This document shows, in pieces, positions 27,108 to 34,786 of a DNA stretch of 41,303 nucleotides; position 1 is the first letter of the stretch; each line of letters begins with the position of its first letter. Below the pieces are notes generated by a model that was not told the DNA's origin, did no database searches, and saw only the letters and a program-made list of their open reading frames with translations. Position numbers and translations under genes: made by a program. Source of the stretch: Bradyrhizobium sp. ORS 375 (GTDB lineage: Bacteria; Pseudomonadota; Alphaproteobacteria; Rhizobiales; Xanthobacteraceae); the NCBI RefSeq assembly GCF_000239775.1, contig NZ_CAFI01000014.1, forward strand, positions 1-41,303, given 5' to 3'.

Positions 27108-28328
27108 CTAATCGAGGGATGACCAGGCCGGGAGTAACAAGCTGGTCGCGAATTCCGGCACGACCGGACAGGTCCAGCGTTGCGCACGGCCTCTCCCGAA
27201 CGACTGCACCTTGCCGGTCAAGGCCAGGGCGTCGAGTGCACGCTGCACGGTGCGCTGGCTTTCGCCGAGCGCCAGCGCCAGGCCCGAGCTCGACCACGCC
27301 TCGCCGTCGGCGAGGCAGGCGAGAACCGGCGCGTTCTCGTCCTCGACCGGTGGCGCCAGCACCACGACGTGCTGGTTCCTGCATGGCCGGAGCTCAAAGC
27401 CGTCTTTCGTCGCATGCACGTCGGCGAGGCCTTGCAGCAGTCTGCGAACGCGTCCGATCTCGACGCGCAGGCGGGCACGGTGCGACTCGTCGGCCTGCTT
27501 GCCGCGGAATGCGTGCGCGATCAGGTCTGCGCGCCGGGCATCGCCGGGAGCCGTCTCGGCCAGTCGTCGCGCCAGGGCAAACAGCACCGGCCGCCGCGCC
27601 AGCGGCACGGTCCGATGGCTTTGGCGGACCGACAGGCTGCAGGCATCGATGATCAGGGCGTCCGATCGGAACAGCGCCTCGACCTGGTCGAGCTGCAGCA
27701 GCCGGTCCGCGGCTCCCTCGATCAGGCGTGCGGCCGGGGCGGACAGGGTCGTCGTCAAGCGTTCGACCTCCGCATGCAACTCGGGACTACGTGCCTGCCG
27801 CGCCGTGCGGGCGGCGCGCTCCAGCGCGGCCCGCGCCGCCTTGGTCTGCAGTCGGCGCAGCGCCAGGCCAGCGACGATCAGCTCGTAGATCGTGCGTGCC
27901 GCAGGCTGAAGGGGCGAGGGATCGAGCTCGGCCAGTGCGCGCTCAGCATCATCGAGATGTCCGACGAGGACCATGCGTCGGATCTCGAGGCTGCGCGCAT
28001 AGGCGGCATTGGTGCGGTCGCCGTGCTGCTCCAGGACCTCGCGCGCCTCGGCCAGCGCTTTTGTCGGCCATGACAGATCACGCGCGGCCAGCGCGATCTC
28101 CGCTTCGGCTACGGCACAGCGGGCGCGCGCCAGCGCCGCCTTGGGACCAAAGCTTCGCGCCGCCTGCCGCAGCAGCGCTTTCGCCCTGATGACATCGCCG
28201 AGCCGGGCCATCGCGATGCCGCGCAGCGCCAGCGCCGGCGGATCGTCGCGCAGCGCGACCCGGTTCAGCGCTCCGAGCGGATCACCCGCGGCCAGCGCGT
28301 GCGCCGCTGCCGAGATCAGCGAGTCCAT
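27108..28328 (-). CDS. Helical-repeat regulator with two DNA-binding-like domains
   Basis: A 406-residue protein, probably a transcription factor. Residues 1-200 are alanine-rich helical hairpins like TPR repeats (MDSLISAAAHALAAGDPLGA at the start). Residues about 245-315 resemble the winged helix of OmpR/SARP-type regulators (RRADLIAHAFRG, then RARLRVEIGRVRRLLQG and a GFELRP wing). Residues about 335-390 form a second helix-turn-helix (GLALALGESQRTVQRALDAL, then a GRGRAQRW wing). ATG 28328 is chosen although the frame stays open for another kilobase, because that part is just the opposite strand of the DUF899 gene. It faces the DUF899 gene across 87 bp and likely controls both directions. 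Confidence 0.7.
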   Translation of the reverse strand: MDSLISAAAHALAAGDPLGALNRVALRDDPPALALRGIAMARLGDVIRAKALLRQAARSFGPKAALARARCAVAEAEIALAARDLSWPTKALAEAREVLEQHGDRTNAAYARSLEIRRMVLVGHLDDAERALAELDPSPLQPAARTIYELIVAGLALRRLQTKAARAALERAARTARQARSPELHAEVERLTTTLSAPAARLIEGAADRLLQLDQVEALFRSDALIIDACSLSVRQSHRTVPLARRPVLFALARRLAETAPGDARRADLIAHAFRGKQADESHRARLRVEIGRVRRLLQGLADVHATKDGFELRPCRNQHVVVLAPPVEDENAPVLACLADGEAWSSSGLALALGESQRTVQRALDALALTGKVQSFGRGRAQRWTCPVVPEFATSLLLPAWSSLD

Positions 28329-28415
28329 GCAAATCCCGTCACACTTGTCACTCCCGGTCCCTCCCGGGGCGATCCTAGTCTCAGATGCGGTCAACACGCA
28401 AAAGGGATGACAGAC

Positions 28416-29177
28416 ATGACCATGCATCTGACTGGAACTCGGGAAGACTGGCTCAAGGCGCGGCTCGATCTGCTGCAGGCCGAGAAGGACTTCACCCGCC
28501 GTGGCGACGAACTGGCGCGACAGCGCCAGGAGCTGCCCTGGGTGCGCGTCGACAAGAGCTATCGCTTCGATACGGAGGACGGGCCCGCGACGCTGCCCGA
28601 TCTGTTCAAGGGCCGCTCGCAGCTGCTCGTCTATCACTTCATGTTCGGGCCCGACTTCCAGGCCGGCTGCCCGTCCTGCTCGATGATCGCCGACGGCTTC
28701 AACGGCTTCCAGGTCCATCTCGCCAATCACGACGTGATGCTGTGGGCGGTGTCGCGCGCGCCGCTGGCGAAGCTGAAGGCCTACAAGAACCGCATGGGCT
28801 GGAGCTTTCCGTGGGCGTCGTCGGCCAGCAGCGACTTCAACTTCGACTTCAACGTCGCGATCACCGAGGAGCAGCAGCGCCAGGGCGGCACCGAGTACAA
28901 CTATCGCACCAGCCCGCCGATGGGGGCCTCCGATGTGCCGCCGATGGTGTCCGAGATCGCCGCCACGGCCGGCACCGACGGCGCGACCTTCATGCGCGAT
29001 CGTCCCGGCATGAGTGCGTTCATCGTCGAGGATGGCGTCGTCTATCACACCTATTCGAGCTACGCCCGTGGCCTCGATGGACTCTGGGGGGCGTATCAGT
29101 GGCTCGATCGTGCGCCAAAGGGCCGCAACGAGCAGGGCGTATGGTGGCGCCGCCGCGACGAATACGCGGCGCGCTGA
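28416..29177 (+). CDS. DUF899 thioredoxin-like protein
   Basis: A 253-residue protein of the DUF899 family, with a thioredoxin-like fold. Residues 38-55 (RQELPWVRVDKSYRFDT) lead into the domain, LLVYHFMFGPDFQAGCPSCS holds a CPSC pair (Cys85, Cys88) near the place of the redox motif, and the C-terminal YHTYSSYARGLDGLWGAYQW is characteristic. The reaction is not known; a disulfide or peroxide-linked role is often guessed. The start at 28416 is chosen since AAAGGG lies 9 nt upstream; ATG 28407 would place it too close. It is divergent from the regulator gene, and the small gene behind it is probably in the same transcript. Confidence 0.82.
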   Translation: MTMHLTGTREDWLKARLDLLQAEKDFTRRGDELARQRQELPWVRVDKSYRFDTEDGPATLPDLFKGRSQLLVYHFMFGPDFQAGCPSCSMIADGFNGFQVHLANHDVMLWAVSRAPLAKLKAYKNRMGWSFPWASSASSDFNFDFNVAITEEQQRQGGTEYNYRTSPPMGASDVPPMVSEIAATAGTDGATFMRDRPGMSAFIVEDGVVYHTYSSYARGLDGLWGAYQWLDRAPKGRNEQGVWWRRRDEYAAR

Positions 29178-29194
29178 GGGCAGGGAGTGAAGCC

Positions 29195-29479
29195 ATGGCG
29201 TTCCTCCCGTCCAAGCGGCGCAAGATGCCGGACCTCGCCGACGCCCTGCGCCTCGCGGCGACGCCGACGTTCGCGCTGATGGCGGCGCTGAACGCCATGG
29301 CGCGTGATGGCCGCGCAGACATGGTCTGCTCGGCCATGCCGGCGGGGGCACCACTCGGCAGCATGACCGTGATGTATCTGCTGATGAGCGTATTTCATCT
29401 GGTGCCGTGGCTGAGGCGGATGCGGCGGGGTGTTACGAGCTTTCGGTCAACTGTGGGGCAATTGCCACGTGGTAATTAG
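29195..29479 (+). CDS. Small membrane-associated protein downstream of DUF899
   Basis: A 94-residue protein that I do not recognise. It has a basic start (MAFLPSKRRKMPDLADALRL), a weakly hydrophobic middle, and one good membrane segment around 50-68 (GSMTVMYLLMSVFHLVPWL) followed by basic RRMRRG, so the C-terminus is likely in the cytoplasm. An AGGGAG ribosome site precedes ATG 29195. It starts 17 bp after the DUF899 stop and is probably co-transcribed with it. The last 20 residues look less protein-like and run toward the repeat, so the true end might have been altered by it. Confidence 0.6.
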   Translation: MAFLPSKRRKMPDLADALRLAATPTFALMAALNAMARDGRADMVCSAMPAGAPLGSMTVMYLLMSVFHLVPWLRRMRRGVTSFRSTVGQLPRGN

Positions 29480-29496
29480 TTGTCGGGCAGCCTTCC

Positions 29497-29740
29497 GCGC
29501 GGAGAGAGACCCCTCACCCGATCGAGTTCGCGGAGGAGCCGGCGATGCCCTCTCCCGCAAGGGGCGAGGGCACTGTATCGCGCAGTCGTGCTGCAGCAAC
29601 ATCAGTGCAGCCGATGATTTGAGGCAGCGCGGTGCTCATGATTGCGCCCTCTTCCCTTGCGGGAAAGGGCATGTAGGACAGATCGGCAAGCCCGGTTGGG
29701 TGAGGGGTATGTCTCAGCGCGCTTCGCTGTTGAGAGCGCG
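29497..29740. repeat. Inverted pair of palindromic repeats (same family as 17051-17196)
   Basis: Two oppositely oriented half-elements flank about 75 bp. The left one has GAGAGACCCCTCACCC (about 29502-29517) and a hairpin GCCCTCTCCC-GCAA-GGGGCGAGGGC (29547-29571). The right one has CCCTCTTCCCTTGCGGGAAAGGG (about 29646-29668) and GGTTGGGTGAGGGGTAT (about 29694-29710). The same words occur at 17051-17196. The element fills the gap between the small membrane protein gene and the ABC ATPase, which converge here, and may end transcription on both strands. Confidence 0.75.
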
Positions 29741-29775
29741 TTCCGCTAGACCAACGCGGGTCCGACGGCGCGAAC

Positions 29776-30561
29776 TCACGCCTCCGCCGCAACCTTCAAC
29801 GCCTCCGCGCGAATCTCCTCCACCAGCCGCTCCTTCAGCGCGACGAACTCCGGCGAGGTCTTGATCTTGTAGGAGCGGGGATGCGGCAGGTCGATCTTGA
29901 TGTCGGCCTTGATGCGGCCGGGGCGGGCGCTCATCACCAGCACGCGGCTGCCAAGGAAGATCGCCTCCTCGATGTCATGGGTGACGAACAGCACGGTCTT
30001 CTGGTCGCGCTCCCAGATGCCGAGCAGCATCTCCTGCATCAGCACGCGGGTCTGGTTGTCGAGCGCGCCGAACGGCTCGTCGAGCAGCAGGATTTTTGGA
30101 TCATTGGCGAGCGCGCGCGCGATCGCGCAGCGCTGCTGCATGCCGCCGGAGAGCTGCTTGGGCCAGTGATTCTCGAATCCCTTGAGGCCGATCTGCTGGA
30201 TGAAGCGGTCGGCGACCGCATTGCGCTTGTCCTCCGGCACGCCGCGCTCGCGCAGGCCGAAGGCGATGTTCTCGCGCACGGTGAGCCAGGGAAACAGCGT
30301 GTAGGACTGGAACACCATGCCGCGGTCGGCGCCGGGGCCTTTGACCTCGCGCCCGTCAAGCAGCACCTTACCGCTGGTCGGATGGTCGAGCCCGGCGACG
30401 ATGCGCAGCAGGGTGGACTTGCCGCAGCCCGACGGGCCGAGGATGGTGACGAAGTCGTTGTTGCCGATGGTGAGCTCGACCGGCTCCAGCGCGCGCGTCG
30501 GCGCGTGGCCCTGGCGGGCCGGGAAGGTGCGGGTGACCTGATCGATGACGAGCGTGGTCAT
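29776..30561 (-). CDS. NitT/TauT-type ABC transporter ATPase
   Basis: A 261-residue nucleotide-binding subunit of the nitrate/sulfonate/taurine ABC family (SsuB/TauB-like). Walker A is GPSGCGKS (42-49), the signature is LSGGMQQRCAIARAL, Walker B is ILLLDEPFGALD and the H-loop lies in FVTHDIEEAIFL. ATG 30561 is chosen since MTTLVIDQVTRTF is the typical start and it overlaps the permease stop by 4 nt; the upstream frame is only antisense to the end of the permease. This subfamily works as a homodimer beneath a permease dimer. It is the last gene of the set that begins with the binding protein at 32492. The substrate is discussed with the binding protein. Confidence 0.9.
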   Translation of the reverse strand: MTTLVIDQVTRTFPARQGHAPTRALEPVELTIGNNDFVTILGPSGCGKSTLLRIVAGLDHPTSGKVLLDGREVKGPGADRGMVFQSYTLFPWLTVRENIAFGLRERGVPEDKRNAVADRFIQQIGLKGFENHWPKQLSGGMQQRCAIARALANDPKILLLDEPFGALDNQTRVLMQEMLLGIWERDQKTVLFVTHDIEEAIFLGSRVLVMSARPGRIKADIKIDLPHPRSYKIKTSPEFVALKERLVEEIRAEALKVAAEA

Positions 30562-31382
30562 GCGAGCTTCCACGGGAACAGCCAGGCATTGAATGCCTTG
30601 AACAGGAAGTCGGAGATCAGCCCGATCAGGCCGATGACGATGATGCCGAAGATGATCTGCCCGGTGTTGAGCAGCGCCTGGCTGTCGGTGATCATGTGGC
30701 CGATGCCGGAGGACGAGCCGATCAGTTCGGCGACAATGACGTAGGTCCACGCCCAGCCGAGCACCAGCCGCAAGACCTCGGCAATATCAGGCGCAGCCGA
30801 CGGCAGCAGCACGCGGGCGATAATGCCGCGATCGCCGGCGCCGAGCGTGTAGGCGGCCTCGACGAGATCGCGTCGGGTGTTGCCGACGGTCACGGTGATC
30901 ATCAGGATGATCTGGAACACCGAGCCGATGAAGATGATCAGCAGCTTCTGCAACTCGCCGATGCCGGCCCACAGGATCAGCAAGGGGATGAACGCGGAGG
31001 CGGGCAGATAGCGCGCGAACGAGACGAACGGCTCGAGGAACGCTTCGACCGGCTTGTAGGCGCCCATCAGGAGGCCGAGCGGCACGGCGATCGCAGCCGC
31101 GAGAACGAAGCCGCCGACCACGCGCCAGACCGTCATGCCGATATCATAGAGGAAGCCGAACTTGACCAGCAGGTCCCAGCCCTCGCGCAGCATGGTCAGT
31201 GGATCGGCAAGGAACGTCTTCGACACATAGCCGCCGAACGTCGCCAGCGACCACGCGGCAACGAACAGGACGAAGAAGGCGAGGCCGAGCGCTGTTCGCC
31301 AGCGGGCGCTGACGGGGTCGAGGGGACGGATCACGGATAGAGGCTTTCGTTTCGATGCGGCTCGCGAGATAGCGCGGACCAC
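30558..31382 (-). CDS. NitT/TauT-type ABC transporter permease
   Basis: A 274-residue inner membrane permease of the SsuC/TauC kind, with about six helices. The first is at about 30-50 (TALGLAFFVLFVAAWSLATF); the core contains VGGFVLAAAIAVPLGLLMGA, and the ATPase-contact loop is EAAYTLGAGDRGIIARVLLP (about 175-194), the family EAA motif. The listed start is GTG 31382, but no ribosome site is visible; GTG at 31334 (VIRPLDPVSARW) is an alternative. It is separated from the binding protein by 165 bp that hold a palindromic repeat, which may lower its expression relative to the binding protein. Confidence 0.88.
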   Translation of the reverse strand: MVRAISRAASKRKPLSVIRPLDPVSARWRTALGLAFFVLFVAAWSLATFGGYVSKTFLADPLTMLREGWDLLVKFGFLYDIGMTVWRVVGGFVLAAAIAVPLGLLMGAYKPVEAFLEPFVSFARYLPASAFIPLLILWAGIGELQKLLIIFIGSVFQIILMITVTVGNTRRDLVEAAYTLGAGDRGIIARVLLPSAAPDIAEVLRLVLGWAWTYVIVAELIGSSSGIGHMITDSQALLNTGQIIFGIIVIGLIGLISDFLFKAFNAWLFPWKLA

Positions 31383-31440
31383 TGATAGCGACAGGAGCTT
31401 TGGAGTACGATGTTTGATGTTCGGCAGGACGCATCAGCGT

Positions 31441-31522
31441 CGTCATTGCGAGGAGCGAAGCGACGAAGCAATCCAGAGTCTCACGTCTAGCCCTGGATTG
31501 CTTCGCTTCGCTCGCAATGACG
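31441..31522. repeat. Dispersed palindrome within the NitT-type operon
   Basis: The left arm CGTCATTGCGAGGAGCGAAG (31441 onward, to about 31476) and the right arm ending GCTCGCAATGACG (31493-31522) are reverse complements except for a 6-nt difference in length, around a 16-bp centre. The words CATTGCGAGGAGCGAAGCGACGAAGCAATCC recur in many rhizobial and other proteobacterial genomes as I recall (here named by its first 17 bases, CATTGCGAGGAGCGAAG). It sits between the binding-protein stop and the permease start, so its RNA hairpin would separate the two parts of the message. Confidence 0.8.
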
Positions 31523-31547
31523 ACTCTACCGAGAGTGAGCCTCGCGC

Positions 31548-32492
31548 CTACTTGATGAAGCTCGCATCGTACAGATCCTCGACATTCGGGATCTGCTTGA
31601 TGATGCCGACTTCGAGCAGCAGCTCGGCCGCGTCCTTGTTGAAGGTCTTGAACTCGGTCTCGAAGAACTTCTGGCTCGCGGCCTTGTCCTGCCAGCGCAG
31701 ATACTTGGCCGAGTTGCCGAACTGCTCGCCGCTCTGCTTCACGTCGGCGCCCATGATCTCATAAGCCTTGGCCTGATCCTTGGCGATCATGTCGAGCGCC
31801 TCGTAGTAGCTGTCGGCGAGCGCCTTGGCGGCCTTCGGGTTCTCGGTGAGGAATTTCGGCGTGCAGCCGAACGTGTCCATCACCATCGGATAGTCCAGCG
31901 TCGTTGCGATGATCTTGCCCTTGTCCGGCGCAGCACGCACCGTTGACAGATACGGCTCGTAGGTCATTGCCGCATCGTTCTGGCCGGCGACGAAAGCCTG
32001 CGCTGCCGGGCCAGGCTCCATGTTGACGACGGTGACGTCCTTCACCGTCAGCCCGTTCTTCTTCAGCATCCAGGCCAGCCCGAAATAGGGCGAGGTGCCC
32101 GGCGCGGACGCCGCGACTGTCTTGCCCTTCAGGTCCTTGATCGAGGCGATGTCGTTGCGCACGGCCATGCCGTCGGCGCCGTAGCTCTTGTCGAGCTGGA
32201 AGATCTGCTTGGTGGCAACGCCGTTGGCGTTCCAGGAAATCCAGGTTTCGACCGTGGTCGCCGCGCACTGCACGTCGCCGGCGGCGATCGCGAGGTGACG
32301 GTCCTTCTGCGGGATCTTCTTGATGGTGACGTCGAGGCCGTTCTTCTTGAAGATGCCGGCTTCCTTCGCCAGCGTCAGCGGCGCGAAGCCGGTCCAGCCG
32401 GAGATGCCGATGCCGACCTTGACGTCGTCGGCGAAGGCGGTCGTCGAAGCCAGCAGCGTGGCCGTCAAGGCAAGCAGTCCAAGTTTGCGCAT
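31548..32492 (-). CDS. NitT/TauT-type ABC substrate-binding protein
   Basis: A 314-residue periplasmic binding protein of the SsuA/TauA/ThiY kind. The Sec signal peptide MRKLGLLALTATLLASTTAF ends at AFA-DD (cut after residue 21). The mature N-terminus has GISGWTGFAPLTLAKEAGIF, the family's first lobe; AGDVQCAATTVETW and SAPGTSPYFGLAWML follow, and the tail ends at VEDLYDASFIK. The ATG at 32492 is chosen because AAAGGA lies 8 nt upstream; ATG codons at 32498 and 32501 are too close to it. It lies 113 bp after hutC in the same direction, so import of histidine, urocanate or another imidazole is a reasonable idea. Members of the family also carry sulfonates, nitrate and pyrimidines, so the ligand is open. 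Confidence 0.87.
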   Translation of the reverse strand: MRKLGLLALTATLLASTTAFADDVKVGIGISGWTGFAPLTLAKEAGIFKKNGLDVTIKKIPQKDRHLAIAAGDVQCAATTVETWISWNANGVATKQIFQLDKSYGADGMAVRNDIASIKDLKGKTVAASAPGTSPYFGLAWMLKKNGLTVKDVTVVNMEPGPAAQAFVAGQNDAAMTYEPYLSTVRAAPDKGKIIATTLDYPMVMDTFGCTPKFLTENPKAAKALADSYYEALDMIAKDQAKAYEIMGADVKQSGEQFGNSAKYLRWQDKAASQKFFETEFKTFNKDAAELLLEVGIIKQIPNVEDLYDASFIK

Positions 32493-32605
32493 CGTCATCA
32501 TCCTTTGCTGTTGAAACGAGGTGTCGGAGCGGCCCGCGAGGACCGCGGATTGTCCGGCGTGTTCGTCGCCGCTCTTGCAAATCTCGTGCTCAGATGGCGC
32601 GTCTG

Positions 32606-33343
32606 TCATTCGCTGCCCCTGAACCGCGCCACCAGGCGGTGCTGCTCGCCGGGATAGACCAGCCTGACGGCCGTGAGCGGTTGGCCCTGGCGCCAGGTAT
32701 GTCGCTCGATCACGAGGCAGGGTGCGCCAACGGCGATGTCGAGACCTTCTGCAATCGCTTCGTCGGCGACGATGGCGCTGATCGCATGCTCGGCCTCGGT
32801 CCACGGCACGTGATGCAGCAGCCATGAGCCGGGCGGGTCGATCTTGAAATTCGCCTTCGCGGCATCGGGAACGGCATCGAGATCGATCAAGCGGTCTTCG
32901 AGCGCGAAGGGAACATTGTCGGCGCTGTGCCTGCAACGGATCGCAGCTACCTTGCATGGCTTTTTCACACCGAGACGTTCGCGATCGGCCGCATTCGCGG
33001 CGCGCCGCGCCGTCGAGATCAGCTCATAGCCATAGGCGCGGCCGAGCGCGCCGATCTCCGCGCGGATGTCGGGGATCTTCAGCACGGCTGAGAGAAACTG
33101 CGGCCGGCGCACGAAGGTGCCGGCGCGGCGGCGCCGCTCGATCAGGTCGGCCTGGGCGAGCTCCGACAGCGCCTTGTTGACGGTCATGCGCGAGCAGCCG
33201 TAGCGCGCCATGATCTCGTGCTCGAACGGGATGCGGTGGCCGGGCGGCCACTCGCCGGTCAGGATGCGGCGCTCGATGTCCTGCCGGATCGTCTTGTAGA
33301 GCGTGCCGGCGCCCGGCTTGGCGCTGTCATCCGCGAGGCTCAT
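32606..33343 (-). CDS. hutC: HutC, GntR-family repressor of histidine utilisation
   Basis: A 245-residue regulator of the GntR/HutC subfamily. The N-terminal winged helix (about 15-80) includes IRQDIERRILTGEWPPGHRI, the recognition part EIMARYGCSRMTVNKALSEL (about 42-61), and the GTFVRRP wing. The C-terminal UTRA ligand domain (about 95-240) has CRHSADNVPFALEDRLID and ends with AVRLVYPGEQHRLVARF. In other bacteria HutC binds urocanate, which releases it from hut operators. The ATG overlaps the hutF stop by 4 nt (ATGA) with GGAGG upstream, so hutF-hutC are co-expressed and HutC likely controls its own operon as well as hutIHU. A candidate operator lies at 34739-34750. Confidence 0.9.
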   Translation of the reverse strand: MSLADDSAKPGAGTLYKTIRQDIERRILTGEWPPGHRIPFEHEIMARYGCSRMTVNKALSELAQADLIERRRRAGTFVRRPQFLSAVLKIPDIRAEIGALGRAYGYELISTARRAANAADRERLGVKKPCKVAAIRCRHSADNVPFALEDRLIDLDAVPDAAKANFKIDPPGSWLLHHVPWTEAEHAISAIVADEAIAEGLDIAVGAPCLVIERHTWRQGQPLTAVRLVYPGEQHRLVARFRGSE

Positions 33344-34698
33344 GCGAGCAGCCTCCGCACGGCCGTGTTGAAGCCGCGCCGTGCCGCCTCGCGTGACCGA
33401 TGATGGCCACCTTGGACGACCTTGGCGCCGCCGGCCCAGACGCAATCGATGGCCTCGTGCGACGTCGCGAAGATCCAGCCGTCGAGCAGCGCATCTTGCG
33501 TCCGCCCCGCGAGTGACGGATGCGACAGATCCAGCGTAACGACATCGGCCCGGCCGCCGACCTGAAGCCCAGCGCTGGATTGCGCCAGTGCCTGCGCGCC
33601 GCCAGCGAGAGCGGCATCGAACAGTGTGCGGCCCGCCGACGCATGCGGACCAGACGTCAGCACGTTGCGCTCGCGATGCGTCAGCCGCTGGCCGTATTCG
33701 AGCTGGCGCAACTCATCACTCACGCCGACCAGCACGTTCGAGTCGGTGCCGATGCCGATCCGTCCGCCGGCGCGCAGATAGTCGCGCGCCGGGAAGATGC
33801 CGTCGCCGAGGCTCGCTTCGGTGACGGGGCAGAGGCCGGCCGTCGCGCCGCTCCGCGCGAGCGCCGCTGTTTCCTCCGCTGTCATGTGCGTCGCGTGGAT
33901 AAGGCACCAGCGATCATTGAGGTCGTGATGATCGAGCAGCCATTGCACTGGACGCTGGCTCGACCAGGCAAGGCAGTCATCGACCTCCTTGACCTGCTCG
34001 GCAGCGTGGATGTGAACCGGGCCACCATCAGCGAGCGGCAGCAGCGCGCCCAGCTCATCCGGCGCGACGGCGCGCAGGCTGTGCGGCGCGATGCCGAGAT
34101 TGGCGCCGGGAAGCGAACTGATCGCCTTGCGCGACGCCGTCAGCAGCTTGCCGAACTGATCGACGTCGCAGATGAAGCGCCGCTGGCCGTCATGCGGCGC
34201 CGCGCCGCCGAAGCCGCCATGCGCGTAGAAGCTCGGCAGCAGGGTCAGGCCGATGCCGGATGTCTGCGCCGCACCGGCGATGCGCACCGCCATCTCGGCA
34301 ATATCGGCGTAAGGCCTGCCGTCGCGATCGTGGTGCAGATAATGGAATTCGCCGACTCGCGTGAAGCCACGCTCGAGCATCTCGACATAGAGCAGCGTCG
34401 CGACCGCCTCGACATCCTCGGGGCGCATCGACAGCGCAAAGCGGTACATCGTCTCGCGCCAGGTCCAGAAGGTGTCAGTCGCGTGGCCGCTGACCTCGGC
34501 GAGCCCGGCCATGCCGCGCTGAAACGCGTGGCTGTGCAGGCTGGCGATGCCGGGGATCGCGACCTCATGCTGCTCGTCGTCGAATGTCGGGGGCACGCCT
34601 GCGGAGATCGAACTGATCACGCCATTGCTGATGACGACCCGCACGTCCTCGGCCCAACCATTGGGCAGAAGCGCGGATGCGAAGTGCAGTGACGCCAT
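33340..34698 (-). CDS. hutF: HutF, formiminoglutamate deiminase
   Basis: A 452-residue amidohydrolase that turns N-formimino-L-glutamate into N-formyl-L-glutamate and ammonia, the fourth step of the five-step histidine route. Metal ligands appear in the usual order: [14 protein letters not shown] (His55, His57), the PVHIHAAEQ strand with a catalytic Glu, LIHATHM, and GIGTDSNV with the last Asp. Length is as in Pseudomonas HutF. ATG 34698 is chosen over the in-frame upstream ATG at 34755, which would begin inside the presumed operator. Its presence instead of HutE/HutG-only chemistry implies that formylglutamate must be hydrolysed by HutG, which is not in the window. It is divergent from hutI. 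Confidence 0.92.
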   Translation of the reverse strand: MASLHFASALLPNGWAEDVRVVISNGVISSISAGVPPTFDDEQHEVAIPGIASLHSHAFQRGMAGLAEVSGHATDTFWTWRETMYRFALSMRPEDVEAVATLLYVEMLERGFTRVGEFHYLHHDRDGRPYADIAEMAVRIAGAAQTSGIGLTLLPSFYAHGGFGGAAPHDGQRRFICDVDQFGKLLTASRKAISSLPGANLGIAPHSLRAVAPDELGALLPLADGGPVHIHAAEQVKEVDDCLAWSSQRPVQWLLDHHDLNDRWCLIHATHMTAEETAALARSGATAGLCPVTEASLGDGIFPARDYLRAGGRIGIGTDSNVLVGVSDELRQLEYGQRLTHRERNVLTSGPHASAGRTLFDAALAGGAQALAQSSAGLQVGGRADVVTLDLSHPSLAGRTQDALLDGWIFATSHEAIDCVWAGGAKVVQGGHHRSREAARRGFNTAVRRLLA

Positions 34699-34738
34699 GA
34701 TTGACAAGCCCGCTGGACAGGACGGCAGAAGCGAGTTT

Positions 34739-34750
34739 ATGTATAGACAT
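34739..34750. promoter_or_regulatory. Candidate HutC operator between hutF and hutI
   Basis: ATGTATAGACAT is a 12-bp imperfect palindrome (two asymmetric positions) in an otherwise GC-rich gap. It resembles the TGTAT...ACA core of HutC sites known from Pseudomonas and enteric bacteria. It lies 40 bp upstream of hutF and 36 bp upstream of hutI, so one bound repressor could silence both divergent operons. Confidence 0.55.
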
Positions 34751-34786
34751 ATCACCCGTCAAGCTTCCGTGAAGGTGGGAGGCAGC

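Noticed and set aside
28329-29354. Upstream extension of the regulator frame to 748 residues
   Set aside because: The extension is antisense to the DUF899 gene; the ATG at 28328 is the plausible start.
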